A stretch of 64,000 bases of DNA from Haematococcus lacustris (GCA_030144725.1 JASKMD010000019.1:8296760-8360759), one strand, 5' to 3'; numbered from the stretch's first letter, positions 11,798 through 22,793 are shown. Made by a program: numbers and translations. Notes: a model not told the origin generated them from the letters alone.

Positions 11798-13108
11798 CTA
11801 CAGTACTGTAGAGGTCTACAGTACTGTAGGTGTCTACAGTACTGTAGAGGTCTACAGTACTGTAGAGGTCTACAGTACTGTAGGGGTCTACAGTACTGTA
11901 GAGGTCTACAGTACTGTAGAGGTCTACAGTACTGTAGAGGTCTACAGTACTGTAGGGGTCTACAGTACTGTAGAGGTCTACAGTACTGTAGAGGTCTACA
12001 GTACTGTAGGGGTCTACAGTACTGTAGAGGTCTACAGTACTGTAGGGGTCTACAGTACTGTAGAGGTCTACAGTACTGTAGAGGTCTACAGTACTGTAGA
12101 GGTCTACAGTACTGTAGAGGTCTACAGTACTGTAGAGGTCTACAGTACTGTAGAGGTCTACAGTACTGTAGGGGTCTACAGTACTGTAGAGGTCTACAGT
12201 ACTGTAGAGGTCTACAGTACTGTAGAGGTCTACAGTACTGTAGGTGTCTACAGTACTGTAGAGGTCTACAGTACTGTAGAGGTCTACAGTACTGTAGAGG
12301 TCTACAGTACTGTAGAGGTCTACAGTACTGTAGGGGTCTACAGTACTGTAGAGGTCTACAGTACTGTAGAGGTCTACAGTACTGTAGAGGTCTACAGTAC
12401 TGTAGGGGTCTACAGTACTGTAGAGGTCTACAGTACTGTAGATGTCTACAGTACTGTAGGGGTCTACAGTACTGTAGAGGTCTACAGTACTGTAGAGGTC
12501 TACAGTACTGTAGGGGTCTACAGTACTGTAGAGGTCTACAGTACTGTAGGGGTCTACAGTACTGTAGAGGTCTACAGTACTGTAGAGGTCTACAGTACTG
12601 TAGAGGTCTACAGTACTGTAGAGGTCTACAGTACTGTAGAGGTCTACAGTACTGTAGGTGTCTACAGTACTGTAGAGGTCTACAGTACTGTAGAGGTCTA
12701 CAGTACTGTAGAGGTCTACAGTACTGTAGAGGTCTACAGTACTGTAGGTGTCTACAGTACTGTAGGTGTCTACAGTACTGTAGAGGTCTACAGTACTGTA
12801 GAGGTCTACAGTACTGTAGGTGTCTACAGTACTGTAGAGGTCTACAGTACTGTAGGGGTCTACAGTACTGTAGGGGTCTACAGTACTGTAGAGGTCTACA
12901 GTACTGTAGAGGTCTACAGTACTGTATAGGTCTACAGTACTGTAGAGGTCTACAGTACTGTAGGTGTCTACAGTACTGTAGAGGTCTACAGTACTGTAGA
13001 GGTCTACAGTACTGTAGGGGTCTACAGTACTGTAGAGGTCTACAGTACTGTAGAGGTCTACAGTACTGTAGAGGTCTACAGTACTGTAGAGGTCCACAGT
13101 ACTGTAGC
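11798..13108. repeat. 18-bp palindromic satellite, block B (about 72 units)
   Basis: A near-perfect array of CTACAGTACTGTAGAGGT. Only the four bases between palindromes vary (AGGT, GGGT, GTGT, rarely ATGT). One unit carries TATAGGT near 12928 and the last carries a CCACAG change. Very long open frames (over 500 codons in several frames) arise because the period is a multiple of three without stops; I do not regard them as genes. Confidence 0.97.
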
Positions 13109-13810
13109 TGCCTTCCCCCCATGCATCCTTAACCCCCATGCCCCCTTCACCCCCATGCAGGAACAACTCAATGTAACCCAAGCTCGTTTGTTATCCCGAC
13201 AGAGCTATGCAAATGCGCTGACAACAAAGCGTGCCTATGTTGCCGAGCCCAGCCCAGCCCTGCCCAGCCCTACTCAGCCTCTAGGATTCGTTACCGACCC
13301 TGAGCCCAGCCCTTGTGTTAGGACCACAAGTGGTGATGTAATGATGTAGGCTAAGAGTCATGATGTAATGATGTGAGGTTAGATGTAATGATGGATGGTT
13401 GAGGGCCAACCGCAAACAACTTCTGCGGCAATCTCTGCCGCACTCGATATTACACGGGAGGGTGCGGTGCAGGAGGTTGTTGTGATTGCGGGGCATCATC
13501 AACATCCACAGCTTTGCGGGAGCTTGCAAGCCGAGCTACCCAGTACAACCGACAGAACGGACCTAGCTTGCGATAGAGACGGGCCCCGGCCTTAGACCTT
13601 ACACGTATGTATGTAGCTCCCTATGGCGACCTTATTGCGTGGACACAACTTTCGGCACAAATACCTATATCGAGCTTGCGGGCCTACGCTTCGACGCCTC
13701 TCACTATTTATAGCACGCAGAAGCTGACGGTGCAATCGCGGTAGCAAATGGTGGTTTGAATGTGGAGAACAGCATGGTACCCTATTTACAAGAGGCCTTG
13801 TCAAATCTGA
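13109..13810. other. No recognisable gene
   Basis: Short open frames only. A GATGTAATGATG repeat lies around 13335-13395. Confidence 0.45.
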
Positions 13811-13917
13811 CCTACAGTACTGTAGACATCTACAGTACTGTAGACATCTACAGTACTGTAGGTGTCTACAGTACTGTAGACATCTACAGTACTGTAGACA
13901 TCTACAGTACTGTAGGT
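13811..13917. repeat. 18-bp palindromic satellite, small block C
   Basis: Six copies of the CTACAGTACTGTAGACAT type (the block A variant, one with GTGT), ending in GGTACCT as in block A. Confidence 0.95.
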
Positions 13918-14369
13918 ACCTACACTCCAACTGCTCACATACTCAGATTTTCAACAAGCTTTAAGTTGCGTTGGAGTCGCAAGGACAATCCGAGGCGAAC
14001 CGCATCAAAAAACTACCCCCCTAGGATGACGAATATCCGCACTAATTTGCCTGTGTGGGACCCTGCGCAGGGTCCTAGGACACGGGCCATAGCTCATCAC
14101 TGGCTTGGACTTTTTGCATGCTACCTACTAGGTTGGGCAGCTGTAACCACCCTCTACAACCTCTCATACTCACATTTCATGAAAAGACACTTTGATCACT
14201 CGGTGCCAACTCCCTTAGCCAAAATCAGGGTCACAGCCCCACACCTGGTCCAACAACTCGACACCGAGTGAGAATTACACTTTGGCCCAAGAGAGTCTTG
14301 ACCTCCCCTAGGTCTCAACAACCTACATGCCAAGTTTCAGACCTGAACTCTCAAGTTTTTCAAGCCAGC
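13918..14369. other. Unassigned sequence with one CCCTGCGCAGGG and a small inverted repeat
   Basis: A lone CCCTGCGCAGGGTCCTAG lies near 14060. CACTCGGTG at 14197 and CACCGAGTG ending at 14270 form a 74-bp inverted-repeat-bounded segment, but no target duplication is visible. No gene is supported. Confidence 0.4.
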
Positions 14370-14754
14370 CAGCCCTTAATTTGCACGAGTGACACCTACA
14401 TCACTTACATACACACCTACATCCTGCTGCTGCTGTCCATGCACTGCTCATGCACTACACCCTGCTGCTCTTGCTGCTGATCATGCACCGCAACACACCT
14501 ACAACCTGCTGCTGCTACTGCTCATGCACTAAAACACATGCACTGCAGCCTGCTGCTGCTGCTCATGCACTGAAGCACACCCGCAGCCTGCTGCTACCTG
14601 CACTGCCACACACCTAAAGCTTGTTGCTGCTGCTGCCCATGCACTGCTGCTCATGCACTAAAACCCATGCACTGCAGCCTGCTGTTGCTGCTCATGCACT
14701 ACAGCACACCTGCAGCCTACTGCTACCTGCAGCATGCACTGCCACACACCTACA
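14370..14754. repeat. Imperfect CTGCTGCTGCTCATGCACT repeats
   Basis: Diverged units of about 35-60 bp containing CCTGCTGCTG and CATGCACT words. Confidence 0.7.
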
Positions 14755-14795
14755 GTCAGGTCAGGTCAGGTCAGGTCAGGTCAGGTCAGGTCAGG

Positions 14796-15085
14796 TGTAA
14801 CGACTAATAGGAGCTCATGAGATGACAACGTGCAACGCCTGTAGACTTATATGCACGTTACATTCCTCCCCCCCCTATTCGGCTGAAAGCACGATCCGAT
14901 AGACATCGGTTAGGGGAGAACACCACGCGTTTGCCGGGAATCGAACCTGGGTGGGCGACCAACTCCACACCAAAGGTTACCCCTTGCACTACGGCAAGGG
15001 CATCCGGTCGGAAACCAATGTAACGACTAATAGGAGCTCATGAGATGACAACGTGCAACGCCTGTAGACTTATATGCACGTTACA
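14796..15085 (-). mobile_element. TRIM: miniature LTR retroelement, 290 bp
   Basis: Two direct 67-bp terminal repeats (14796-14862 and 15019-15085) start TGTAACG and end CGTTACA and look identical. The 5-bp flanks are both TCAGG, although the surrounding array makes that weak evidence. Read on the minus strand, the sequence after the 5' repeat is TTGGTTTCCGACC (a primer-binding-site candidate). Before the 3' repeat it is a G-rich GGGGGGGAGGAA tract (a polypurine-tract candidate). The same two motifs sit at the same places in the gypsy element at 16589-42166, which suggests that element supplies the enzymes. There is no coding capacity, and the interior carries a tRNA-like segment. Confidence 0.88.
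14935..15005 (-). ncRNA. tRNA-like segment inside the TRIM
   Basis: On the minus strand a hairpin CCTTGC...GCAAGG (D-arm-like, with A-box-like TAGTGCAAGG) is followed by GGTTCGATTCC, a perfect RNA polymerase III B-box. The acceptor stem does not pair well and no anticodon arm is convincing. I take it as a tRNA-derived promoter-like remnant, not a functional tRNA. Confidence 0.4.
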
Positions 15086-15257
15086 TCAGGTCAGGTCAGG
15101 TCAGGTCAGGTCAGGTCAGGTCAGGTCAGGTCAGGTCAGGTCAGGTCAGGTCAGGTCAGGTCAGGTCAGGTCAGGTCAGGTCAGGTCAGGTCAGGTCAGG
15201 TCAGGTCAGGTCAGGTCAGGTCAGGTCAGGTCAGGTCAGGTCAGGTCAGGTCAGGTC

Positions 15258-15445
15258 ATGGGGCAAGGCTGGGAGGGGGTGGGGCAGGGCTGGGAGGGGG
15301 TTGGGCAGGGTTGGGCAGGGGGTGGGGCAACGCAAGGCAAGAAGGGGGTGGGGCAGGGCTGGGCAGGGAGGGGAGGGGCAATGCAAGGCAGGGATGGCGT
15401 GGGGCAGGGCTGGGAGGGGGTGGGGCAGGGCTGGGATGGGGTGGC
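15258..15445. repeat. GGGCAGGGCTGGGAGGGGGT repeats
   Basis: Imperfect G-rich tandem units of about 20-24 bp. Overlapping open frames are repeat translations. Confidence 0.8.
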
Positions 15446-15477
15446 ATGACAACAACACCAAAGGCATGACAACAACA

Positions 15478-15852
15478 CTAAAATGCAGATGGGTGGGTGG
15501 GCGGGTGACTGGGTGCACCTTGCTGTGTAGCGGCACTACGGCTGCCTCCCCAGTTAGCTGCGGCACAGAGCTTGGCCCCCCCGGCGCTAGTCGCACTAGG
15601 GGTGGCCCCCTCGCCAGCGGCGAGCCTGCGGCTGCCCTCCCCACCAGCTGCGGCACAGAGGTTTAATCCGTGTCCAGCAGTTGCATTGGGGTGGGCCCCC
15701 CCGTTAGCGGCAGGTCTGTAGCTGCCTCGCCTGCCAGCTGCGGCACAGGGGTCGCCAGCAAAAGCGAGATTGGATTCCACGCCAACAGCGTCCAACAGCG
15801 TGTGTGCGACAGTCCTCGCCGCCAACAGCTGCAGCAACAGTAGCAAAACCAT
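15478..15852 (-). CDS. Possible small Ala/Gly-rich repeat protein
   Basis: The open frame begins with a hydrophobic stretch, MVLLLLLQLLAARTVAHTLL, that resembles a signal peptide. Three diverged repeats of about 30 residues follow, each with a CAAA(G/N) motif and GS-R-AA. I do not recognise a family. It could equally be a translated minisatellite, since its period is a multiple of three and GC is high. There is no neighbour support. Confidence 0.2.
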   Translation of the reverse strand: MVLLLLLQLLAARTVAHTLLDAVGVESNLAFAGDPCAAAGRRGSYRPAANGGAHPNATAGHGLNLCAAAGGEGSRRLAAGEGATPSATSAGGAKLCAAANWGGSRSAATQQGAPSHPPTHPSAF

Positions 15853-16583
15853 TGCTGCAATGATTCCTGCTTGCTTGCATGCTGCTCTGGCTAGGCCTGA
15901 GAGGACTTCCTAGCTGCGGACTGACTTGCAAGCTGGATAGCATCTGAGATAGCTCACAAATCCTTTTGGCAAATGGTTGCTGATCTGGGCTGGGGCGTAG
16001 GCTGCACAGAGAGGTGAACAGGGGGGAGACAACTGAATGCACACAAGCATCAAATCACACAATCAGTCATGCAGCCAAGATTAGACAAAGCGGTTGTGAC
16101 AAGTAACCCCGTGTCATCAACAACAACAGCGTCAGCGCAACAACACCAGCACTATTGCATAGCATACCTTGGCAAGGGGAGGGGATGTCCCCCTGCTGCC
16201 ATATGTTGCCCTCCAGTGGACCATCTCTAGTGGCCATATGTTGCCCTCCCATCTGTGACCAGGCAGGCAGGGCAAGCTGCTTCCTGGATGCCATAGGCAA
16301 GCAAGCAAGCAATCACTATGCTTATGCACAAGGGGGAGAAACCCCGGCTGCCAAGATGATGCAGATTGGTACAGATGCGAGTGTTGGATAGTTGCTGTCT
16401 TAGCGCCTTATATTAGCCCAATCATAGGCATATGGGCATGAACACTGTCAGCTGGCGGCAGACAGCATGCGCACACTGACTTACATGAAGGGTCTTTGTT
16501 GACGTCTAACGTCTGAGGGCTGATGGCTGACATCTGCGGACCGCCCAACACATCGTGGGTGGTTGGTCCAGTGCCCACACGCG
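15853..16583. other. Left flank of the gypsy insertion, no clear gene
   Basis: A short direct repeat of CCATATGTTGCCCTCC lies near 16200 and 16235. The sequence directly left of the LTR continues at 42172 once the retroelement is removed. A minus-strand peptide reading crosses the junction only weakly. Confidence 0.4.
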
Positions 16584-16588
16584 CCTGC

Positions 16589-16795
16589 TGTAGCGTGCTA
16601 AGAGCAGCGCCGACAACCGATAACCACCTCTTTCCCACAGCGTGACACGGCCAGGGTTTAGAACGTTTCCCCCGAGGAGTCGAACCTCTGAAGCAGGTGT
16701 GCACGAAGGCCCACCTGCCCCTTTCGCCCACCATGTCACACTGCAGTACAGAAGTACCGTGAGGCGAGCTAGGCTTCGAGGAGCCGTTCGCTACA
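16589..16795 (-). repeat. 3' LTR of the gypsy element
   Basis: 207 bp, TGTAGC...GCTACA, apparently identical to the copy at 41960-42166. Read on the minus strand it holds GGTTCGACTCC, a perfect pol III B-box, downstream of a CAGGTG...CACCTG hairpin, so part of the LTR looks tRNA-derived. The inner side (16796 onward) is a polypurine tract on the minus strand (GGAGGGGGAGGAA). Confidence 0.95.
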
Positions 16796-16868
16796 TTCCT
16801 CCCCCTCCAAAGAGGAAACGTTCCGCCCTTGTGAAAACACGAGGACTCGCAACACTATATCAGTGATG

Positions 16869-19800
16869 CTAGGACAAACCATGCACTGCATTATATGCAG
16901 TCAACACCTCTTGGCAGTTCACAAGGTTATTCCTTGGCTCCCATGTGTTGTAAGAGTCATCATAACCTTGCCACTTGACCAAGTAGCCACGTGCTCTACC
17001 AGCACGGACACCACGATGGGCGAGCAACTTCTCAACCTCATACAGAGGCGCCTCATCTAACCAATCCACAGGAGGAGGCAAATGAGGATGCTCACTTGTG
17101 TATGGTCTCAACAGAGCGACATGGAACACAGGGTGCATGCGTGCCATGGCAGGAGGCAGGTCCAGGCGCACAGCAACAGGACCTACATGCTCCAGCACCT
17201 TGAAGGGCCCAATGAACCTAGGCAGCAGCTTCTTAGCCTTACCTGGCTTCAACCTGAGGTTCTTAGTGCTAAGAAGCACCAACTGACCAGGGCTGGAACT
17301 CCACATCCCTGGCGTCCCTTGTTGGCCAGATAGGCCTGACGCCGCTGAGCCAGCTCCATGAAGTGGCGAGCCTGCTTGACATTGCTCTGCCACCACTCGG
17401 ACAGCTCTCCTGGCAGTGGGACAGTACACCTCGCCAGGCAGCTCCAGCAGGGCAGGTGTCAGAGGTGACTGGCCAGTATTGACCAAGAAGGGCGTGGACT
17501 GGATGGACTCCTGCCAACTATTGTTGACAGCAAACTCAGCCAGAGATAGGAAGAAGGGCCAGTCAGACTGAGCAGGTGAGATATAATGGCGAAGCATTTC
17601 CTCTAGGGTACGATTGTACCTCTCAGTCTGACCATCAGACTGAGGATGATAGGCACTGGATACTTACCTTCCTTTACACCAAGAATGGCCATAACTGACG
17701 CCCAGAAATGATTAGTAAAATGGGAGCCCCTATCAGAGATGATCTCTCTAGGCACTCCATGGTGTTTAAACACGTTGTCAATGAAGAGAGCGGGCAAAGC
17801 CCTCAGCATTCATAGACTCACGGCAAGGCACAAAGTGCACCATTTTAGATAGCCTGTCCACAAAGACGGCAATGGCATCAAAGCCATGCTCACCGGGTGG
17901 TAGTTTAGTGATCAAATCCATAGACATGGACTCCCATCTGTCATAAGGTATGGCCAGTGGTGTGAGTAACCCGCCCGGTCTGGTATTCACAGACTTGTTG
18001 CGCTGGCATGCATCACAGTTACTCACATAGTGCCGCACTTCAGATCTCATGCGTGGCCACCAGAATATCCTGGAGATACGCTCCAGCGTCTTGGTGATAC
18101 CCACATGACCTGCAAACTGTGCATCATGCATCTCCACCAATATCCTGGCTTTGAGATCTGTGCAATGAGGAACCACTATCTGATTCTTGCCTTTTGTGCG
18201 ATACAAGCCATGCTGGTCCAGATCGTATTGATCCACAGTGCTGGCAAAGGCCTCATCTGCTGCATACGCTGCCAGGAGCTGCTCTGTCATATTGACAGCG
18301 TGCAAAGGGTGCACAGGCAACGGAGGTGGGGGTAAGGGCTGTTGCAAAACCAGCTGTGGCTGTGGCTCCTGCTGCGGCTGCTGAATGGCAGGCTGAGCAG
18401 GCTGCACCACACCAGCTTCCTCCCCCTCCAAAAGGCGTTTTCTGCTCCTGGTCATTACCATGACAGGATTGCTGACAGGAGCATCAGGAATGCGTGACAG
18501 AGGGTCAGCAGGATTAGTATCACCAGGTAGATACTCGATGGTAAAGTCATATCTGGAGAGAAACTCCAACCACCTGGTTTGGCGTCTTGACAAGACTTTC
18601 TGCGTTTTTAAAGCTACCAAAGGTTTGTGATCCGTAAACAACGTGAAGGGAACACCTTCCAGGTAGCAACGCCATTCTTTACATGCAGTAATAATTGCAA
18701 GTAGTTCCTGTTCACCAGTGGTATAGTTCTTTTCAGCTGGAATCAGCTTCTTGCTTAAATAAGCCAGAGGGTAACCCTCCTGCATGAGTACCGCCCCTAC
18801 ACCTTGCAAAGAGGCGTCACAGTAAACTTGAAAAGGTTTAGTAATATCTGGGATTTTGAGTAGAGGTACTCTAGAAATAGCATGCTTAAGAGCATCAAAA
18901 GCCTTTAATTTATCATCAGGCCATTTGTGCCAATTGAAGTCAGCACCTGCTTTACCAGTCAGGTCAGTAAGAGGTGCTGAAATAGCACTGAAGTTGTGTA
19001 CAAACTTGCGCACAAAATTGGCAGCACCCAGAAATTGCTGCATGGCAGTGAGGCTGCGTGGCACAGGCCATGAAGTGATGGACTTCACTTTATCAGGATC
19101 AACAGCTATGCCCTGGTCACTGACAACGTGACCCAGGAATTTGAGTGCAGTTTTAAGAAACTCACACTTTGATAGCTTAGCTTTAAACTGATGCTTACGT
19201 AATAACTCAAGGACCCTCCTTAAATGTGTGAAGTGTTCTGGCACATTTTTAGACATGATGAGGATATCATCTATGTACACAAGGGCACAGTCATTAATGA
19301 CATCAGCAAAAGCATTGTTCATTACACGTTGAAACGTGGCTGGTGCATTGGTTAGCCCAAAGCATAGGACTTTAAACTGATACAGGCCACTGGGTGTCCT
19401 GAAGGCTGTCTTAGGGACATCCTCGTCAGGTATCCTGATCTGGTGATATCCAGCTTGCAGGTCAAGTGACGAAAACACTGTACACCCAGCCAACCTGTCA
19501 AACAGGTCATCCACTCGAGGTAGTGGGTACTGGTCCCTAAGTGTGATCTTATTCAGCTGACGATAGTCTACACACATCCTTAACTCACCTGACTTCTTTT
19601 TGACAAAGAGGACAGGGGCAGCGTAGGGAGAGGAGGAGGGTTCGATGATGCCCTGCTCCAGGAAAGCTGCAACCTGTTTCTTCATCTCCAGCAGTTCAGG
19701 CTGACTCATCTTATAGGATGGCAAGGCTGGTGGCTTACAGCCAGGCTGGAGAGGGATGGTGTGTCCCACTGGACGCTGAGGGGGTAGGGAGTTAAAGGGT

Positions 19801-20141
19801 GCGAAGACATCGTCGTACTCAGATATGAGCGCTGTCAGCCGAGCTGCAACTGCAGGGGGTATTGAGGTAGGGAAGTTGATTGAGGGGGTAGGAGGTGAGG
19901 TTGTTGAGTGGGAGTGAGGGTCAGGTTCATTGGACAGCAGATTAGCTGGGTCAGGGGTTGGGTGTACGGACAGCACACTTGCTGGGGTAGGGTTGATGGG
20001 CTGGGAAGAGATCAGGGCGACCAGAGACTGACCGCCTTTCCTCAACCACTTGTAAGCTACCTTAGCTGACACGGTGACCTGTTTATGTTTTGCCAAGATA
20101 TGGGCGCAGTGGGGGGCCATTATGGGAGCTGCTGGCTCACA
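16869..20141 (-). pseudogene. pol: gypsy pol: reverse transcriptase, RNase H, integrase, chromodomain
   Basis: From the high-coordinate end: an RT core with VDYRQLNKITLRDQYPLPR and the catalytic YIDD box (near 19270); RNase H with YCDAS and FTDHKPL; integrase HHCC finger (H-x-GHVGI ... CDACQRN, near 18080-18000); and the integrase catalytic core. The last about 60 residues are a chromodomain (YEVEKLLAHR ... YLVKWQGYDDSYNTWEP, near 17040-16900), the mark of a chromovirus. The frame is lost near 17795 (one extra base) and again near 17665. A pair of compensating shifts lies between about 17380 and 17285. RT and RNase H are intact from about 20130 to 17800. Separation from the protease is due only to the MITE at 20144. 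Confidence 0.93.
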
Positions 20142-20143
20142 TT

Positions 20144-20489
20144 CACTCCTACAAATTAATCCCTGCGTCCGTCCCTGCGTGTTGACCAACCTTGTCCGAT
20201 CGGGCTGAAATTTTGATAGATGGTAGTTTGCAGAATATAAAACATATTTTTCAGATAAAATATTTTAAAAAAATCAAAGGCGGCTGCGCTGTGGCCCTGT
20301 GGCTAGAGTGCAGGGATGAATGCAGGGATAGGTTGCGGGCCACAGCGCAACAGCTTTTGGATTTTTCCAAATATTTTTATTGAAAAATATGTTTTATTTT
20401 CTGAAAACTGCCATCTATCAAATTTTCAGCCCGATCGGACAAGGTCGGTAGAACGCAGGGACAAACGCAGGGACTAAATTGTAGGAGTG
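20144..20489. mobile_element. Non-autonomous CACTC-ended element (MITE), 346 bp, inside pol
   Basis: The ends are CACTCCTACAAATTA and, inverted, CACTCCTACAATTTA, each followed by CCCTGC words and the GGGCTGAAAATTTGATAGATG-like stretch shared with 10055-10293. TT is duplicated at 20142-20143 and 20490-20491. Removing the element with one TT joins protease (…KTVLK) to the next domain (CEPAAPI…) in frame, which confirms both the boundaries and the 2-bp duplication. Inner inverted words (GCTGCGCTGTGGCCC and GGGCCACAGCGCAACAGC) make a second hairpin. Confidence 0.95.
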
Positions 20490-20491
20490 TT

Positions 20492-20957
20492 TGAGCACCG
20501 TCTTAGTAGACGCCAGTTGTACTGTAATAGTACGTGCCAGGTAATCTAGCAGCACACCATTTGACTGCAGCCAATCACTGCCCATTAACACATCAAAGGC
20601 AGAGAACATCTCTGGCATCACCAACAACTCGACCCTGCAGCTCAGGGTCTGCACATTCAACTGTACGCTGCATGCATGCGTGCAAACCACGGGCTGCCCA
20701 TTGGCCACAAGGAACTCCTTGGGCTGCTTCAGTTTATAACTGGACAGCTGATACTGCTCAACGGCAGCGCAATTGATAAAGCTGGCTGCTGCACCACTGT
20801 CAAACAGCATGGTACAGGCATAGCCATTCACTCTACCAGGGAACGAGAAGTGTAAGACACCATCGTCTGCTGCACGTCCCTCAGGTATATTCACCTGATC
20901 ACTGGGCACTGGGCAGCAGGCACCAACACAGTCCTGGCTATCTGGTTGGGCAACACA
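20492..20957 (-). pseudogene. pol: gypsy pol: aspartic protease
   Basis: Retropepsin-like domain with FDSGAAASFI (the catalytic DSG motif, near 20805) and the later hydrophobic MGSDWL motif. It is open and in the same frame as gag, separated from gag by a single TGA at 20960-20958, so expression may need stop readthrough, or the stop is a mutation. It is cut from RT by the MITE. Confidence 0.88.
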
Positions 20958-21748
20958 TCAGCGGCGGCGGTCACCCTTGCTGCCCTGCTGCTTCCATCCA
21001 CCCTTGCCTGGGGGGCTGCGGTCACGCTTGCCTGGGCCCCGGGGAGGACGGTCCCCAGCACCATGGCCAGAAGGAGGGCCCAGGGAGGAGGGACGGGGGA
21101 ACCCAGAGACCCGGCGGGCCTCCTCAGCTGACAGATGCTTCAGGTTGCAGTAGTCCCTGAAGTGGGCAGGGTTCCAGCAGTGGTGGCAGGCATGGCCAGG
21201 AGGTGGCCTGGGGGGGACATCAGGCACAGGGGCAGAAGGAGGAGGGGGCCGTGGAGGACGTCCACCACCCTGGCTGCTGTGGCGACTTCCACGGTGCCCA
21301 CTGCTGCTGCTGCTACTGACATCCCAGTAGGGGCCACGAGGGGCCGCAGGAGGATATCCTCCAGCAGGAGCGGTGAAGCCTCGAATGCGGTCCATCTGCT
21401 TACGGGGCACGAAGGCAGCCACAGGTGCAGGTGGACGACGGCCCACTTGGTTAGTGGCCACTGCAAACAACACTTTCTGTGCATTCACAGCAGCCTGAAT
21501 TGCATCATTCAGGGTGGGCTCAGTCATAAGTGCAAGATCATGCACCACACGAGACTGCAAGTCAGGGGTAAGGCCCCTTATGAAGGTGGTCACAAGCATG
21601 GAGGGCGCCATGCACGTGGCACCAGCTACTGTCAGAGTATTTCTGAACTCGGTGATGTAGGCATTCAGGGTAGAACCTGCTGACATGCGCAAGGCACCAG
21701 GATCCAACAGCCTCCTGCGGTGCATGTCTGATTCATTACGCAGATCAT
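20958..21748 (-). pseudogene. gag: gypsy gag, C-terminal part with zinc knuckle
   Basis: Begins at the junction with the 19.1-kb element and continues the capsid-like helical region (LNAYITEFRNTLTVAG ... MLVTTFIRGL). It ends in a Gly/Arg/Pro-rich nucleocapsid with one CCHC zinc knuckle (CHHCWNPAHFRDYC, near 21190-21150). It terminates at TGA 20960-20958. Confidence 0.9.
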
Positions 21749-21750
21749 CA

Positions 21751-22706
21751 CACTCCTACAAATTAGTCCCTGCGTTTCTCCCTGCGCTTTTGTCAACCTT
21801 GTCCAAATGGGCTGAAACTTGGCCAGTTGGTAGCTTGTGATGTAAGGAATCCATCCCAAAAGAAATCAGGTCAAAAAAGTCAAAGGCAGAGGCTGGGCGG
21901 CCCGTGGCGTTCACGCAGGGACAGATGCAGGGATGGAGGGGGGGGCGCAGGGACGAGTGCAGGGATGGAGGGGGGGGCGCAGGGACGGACGCAGGGATGG
22001 ATTGGAGACGCAGGGACGAATGCAGGGATGGAGGTGGAGCGCAGGGATAGACGCAGGGATGGATTGGGGACGCAGGGACGAGTGCAGGGACAAGTGCAGG
22101 GACGAGTGCAGGGATTGCTGGCGCAGGGACGAGTGCAGGGATAAGCGCAGGGACGAGTGCAGGGATTTAGGGGCGCAGGGATGGGCGCAGGGATGAGCGC
22201 AGGGACGAATGCAGGGATAAGCGCAGGGACGAGTGCAGGGATGTTAGGCGCAGGGACGAGCGCAGGGACGAGCGCAGGGACGAGTGCAGGGATTAGGGGC
22301 GCAGGGAAGGGCGCAGGGACGAGCGCAGGGACGAGTGCAGGGATTGTGGGCGCAGGGACGGGCGCAGGGACAAGCGCAGGGACGAGTGCAGGGATGAGCG
22401 CAGGGACGAGTGCAGGGATTGTGGGCGCAGGGACGGGCGCAGGGATGAGCGCAGGGACGTGTCCAGGGATGAGCGCAGGGACGAGTGCAGGGATGACGGG
22501 CGCAGGGACGGGCGCAGGGACGACCGCAGGGACGATTGAAGGGATAATGGGCGCAGGGACGATTGCGAGATAATGGGCGCAGGGACGGGCGCAGGGACGA
22601 GTGCAGGGATGAGTGCAGGGATTGTGGGCGCAGGGACGGGCGCAGGGATAAGCGCAGGGACGAGTGCAGGGATGGGCGCAGGGACGAGTGCAGGGACCTT
22701 CCATCA
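21751..22706. repeat. Left terminal inverted repeat and GCAGGGA subterminal array
   Basis: 21751-21925 is the unique part of the inverted repeat. 21912-22700 is an array of a roughly 12-bp unit, GCAGGGACGAGT or GCAGGGATGAGC, with more than 50 GCAGGGA words. It mirrors 40020-40856. In CACTA elements such arrays are binding sites for the element's own protein, which is the inferred role here. Confidence 0.9.
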
Positions 22707-22793
22707 CAGACACCTTTGCGTATCCCTAACACAACATACGCACTGTAACCCAACATTTCAATCATCGTCGTGCGGTCTCACATGTAGTCCACG

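Larger units (their letters stand above)
14755..15257. repeat. TCAGG pentanucleotide array, split by a TRIM
   Basis: TCAGG units run from 14755 to 14795 and again from 15086 to about 15257. The interruption is exactly the miniature LTR element described next. Confidence 0.95.

Noticed and set aside
11064..13181. Open frames of up to about 620 codons on both strands
   Set aside because: They are translations of CTG and 18-bp satellite arrays whose period is a multiple of three; several frames and both strands are open at once.
14197..14270. 74-bp CACTC-ended mini-element
   Set aside because: The inverted ends are only 9 bp and no 2-bp duplication is visible, so chance is likely.
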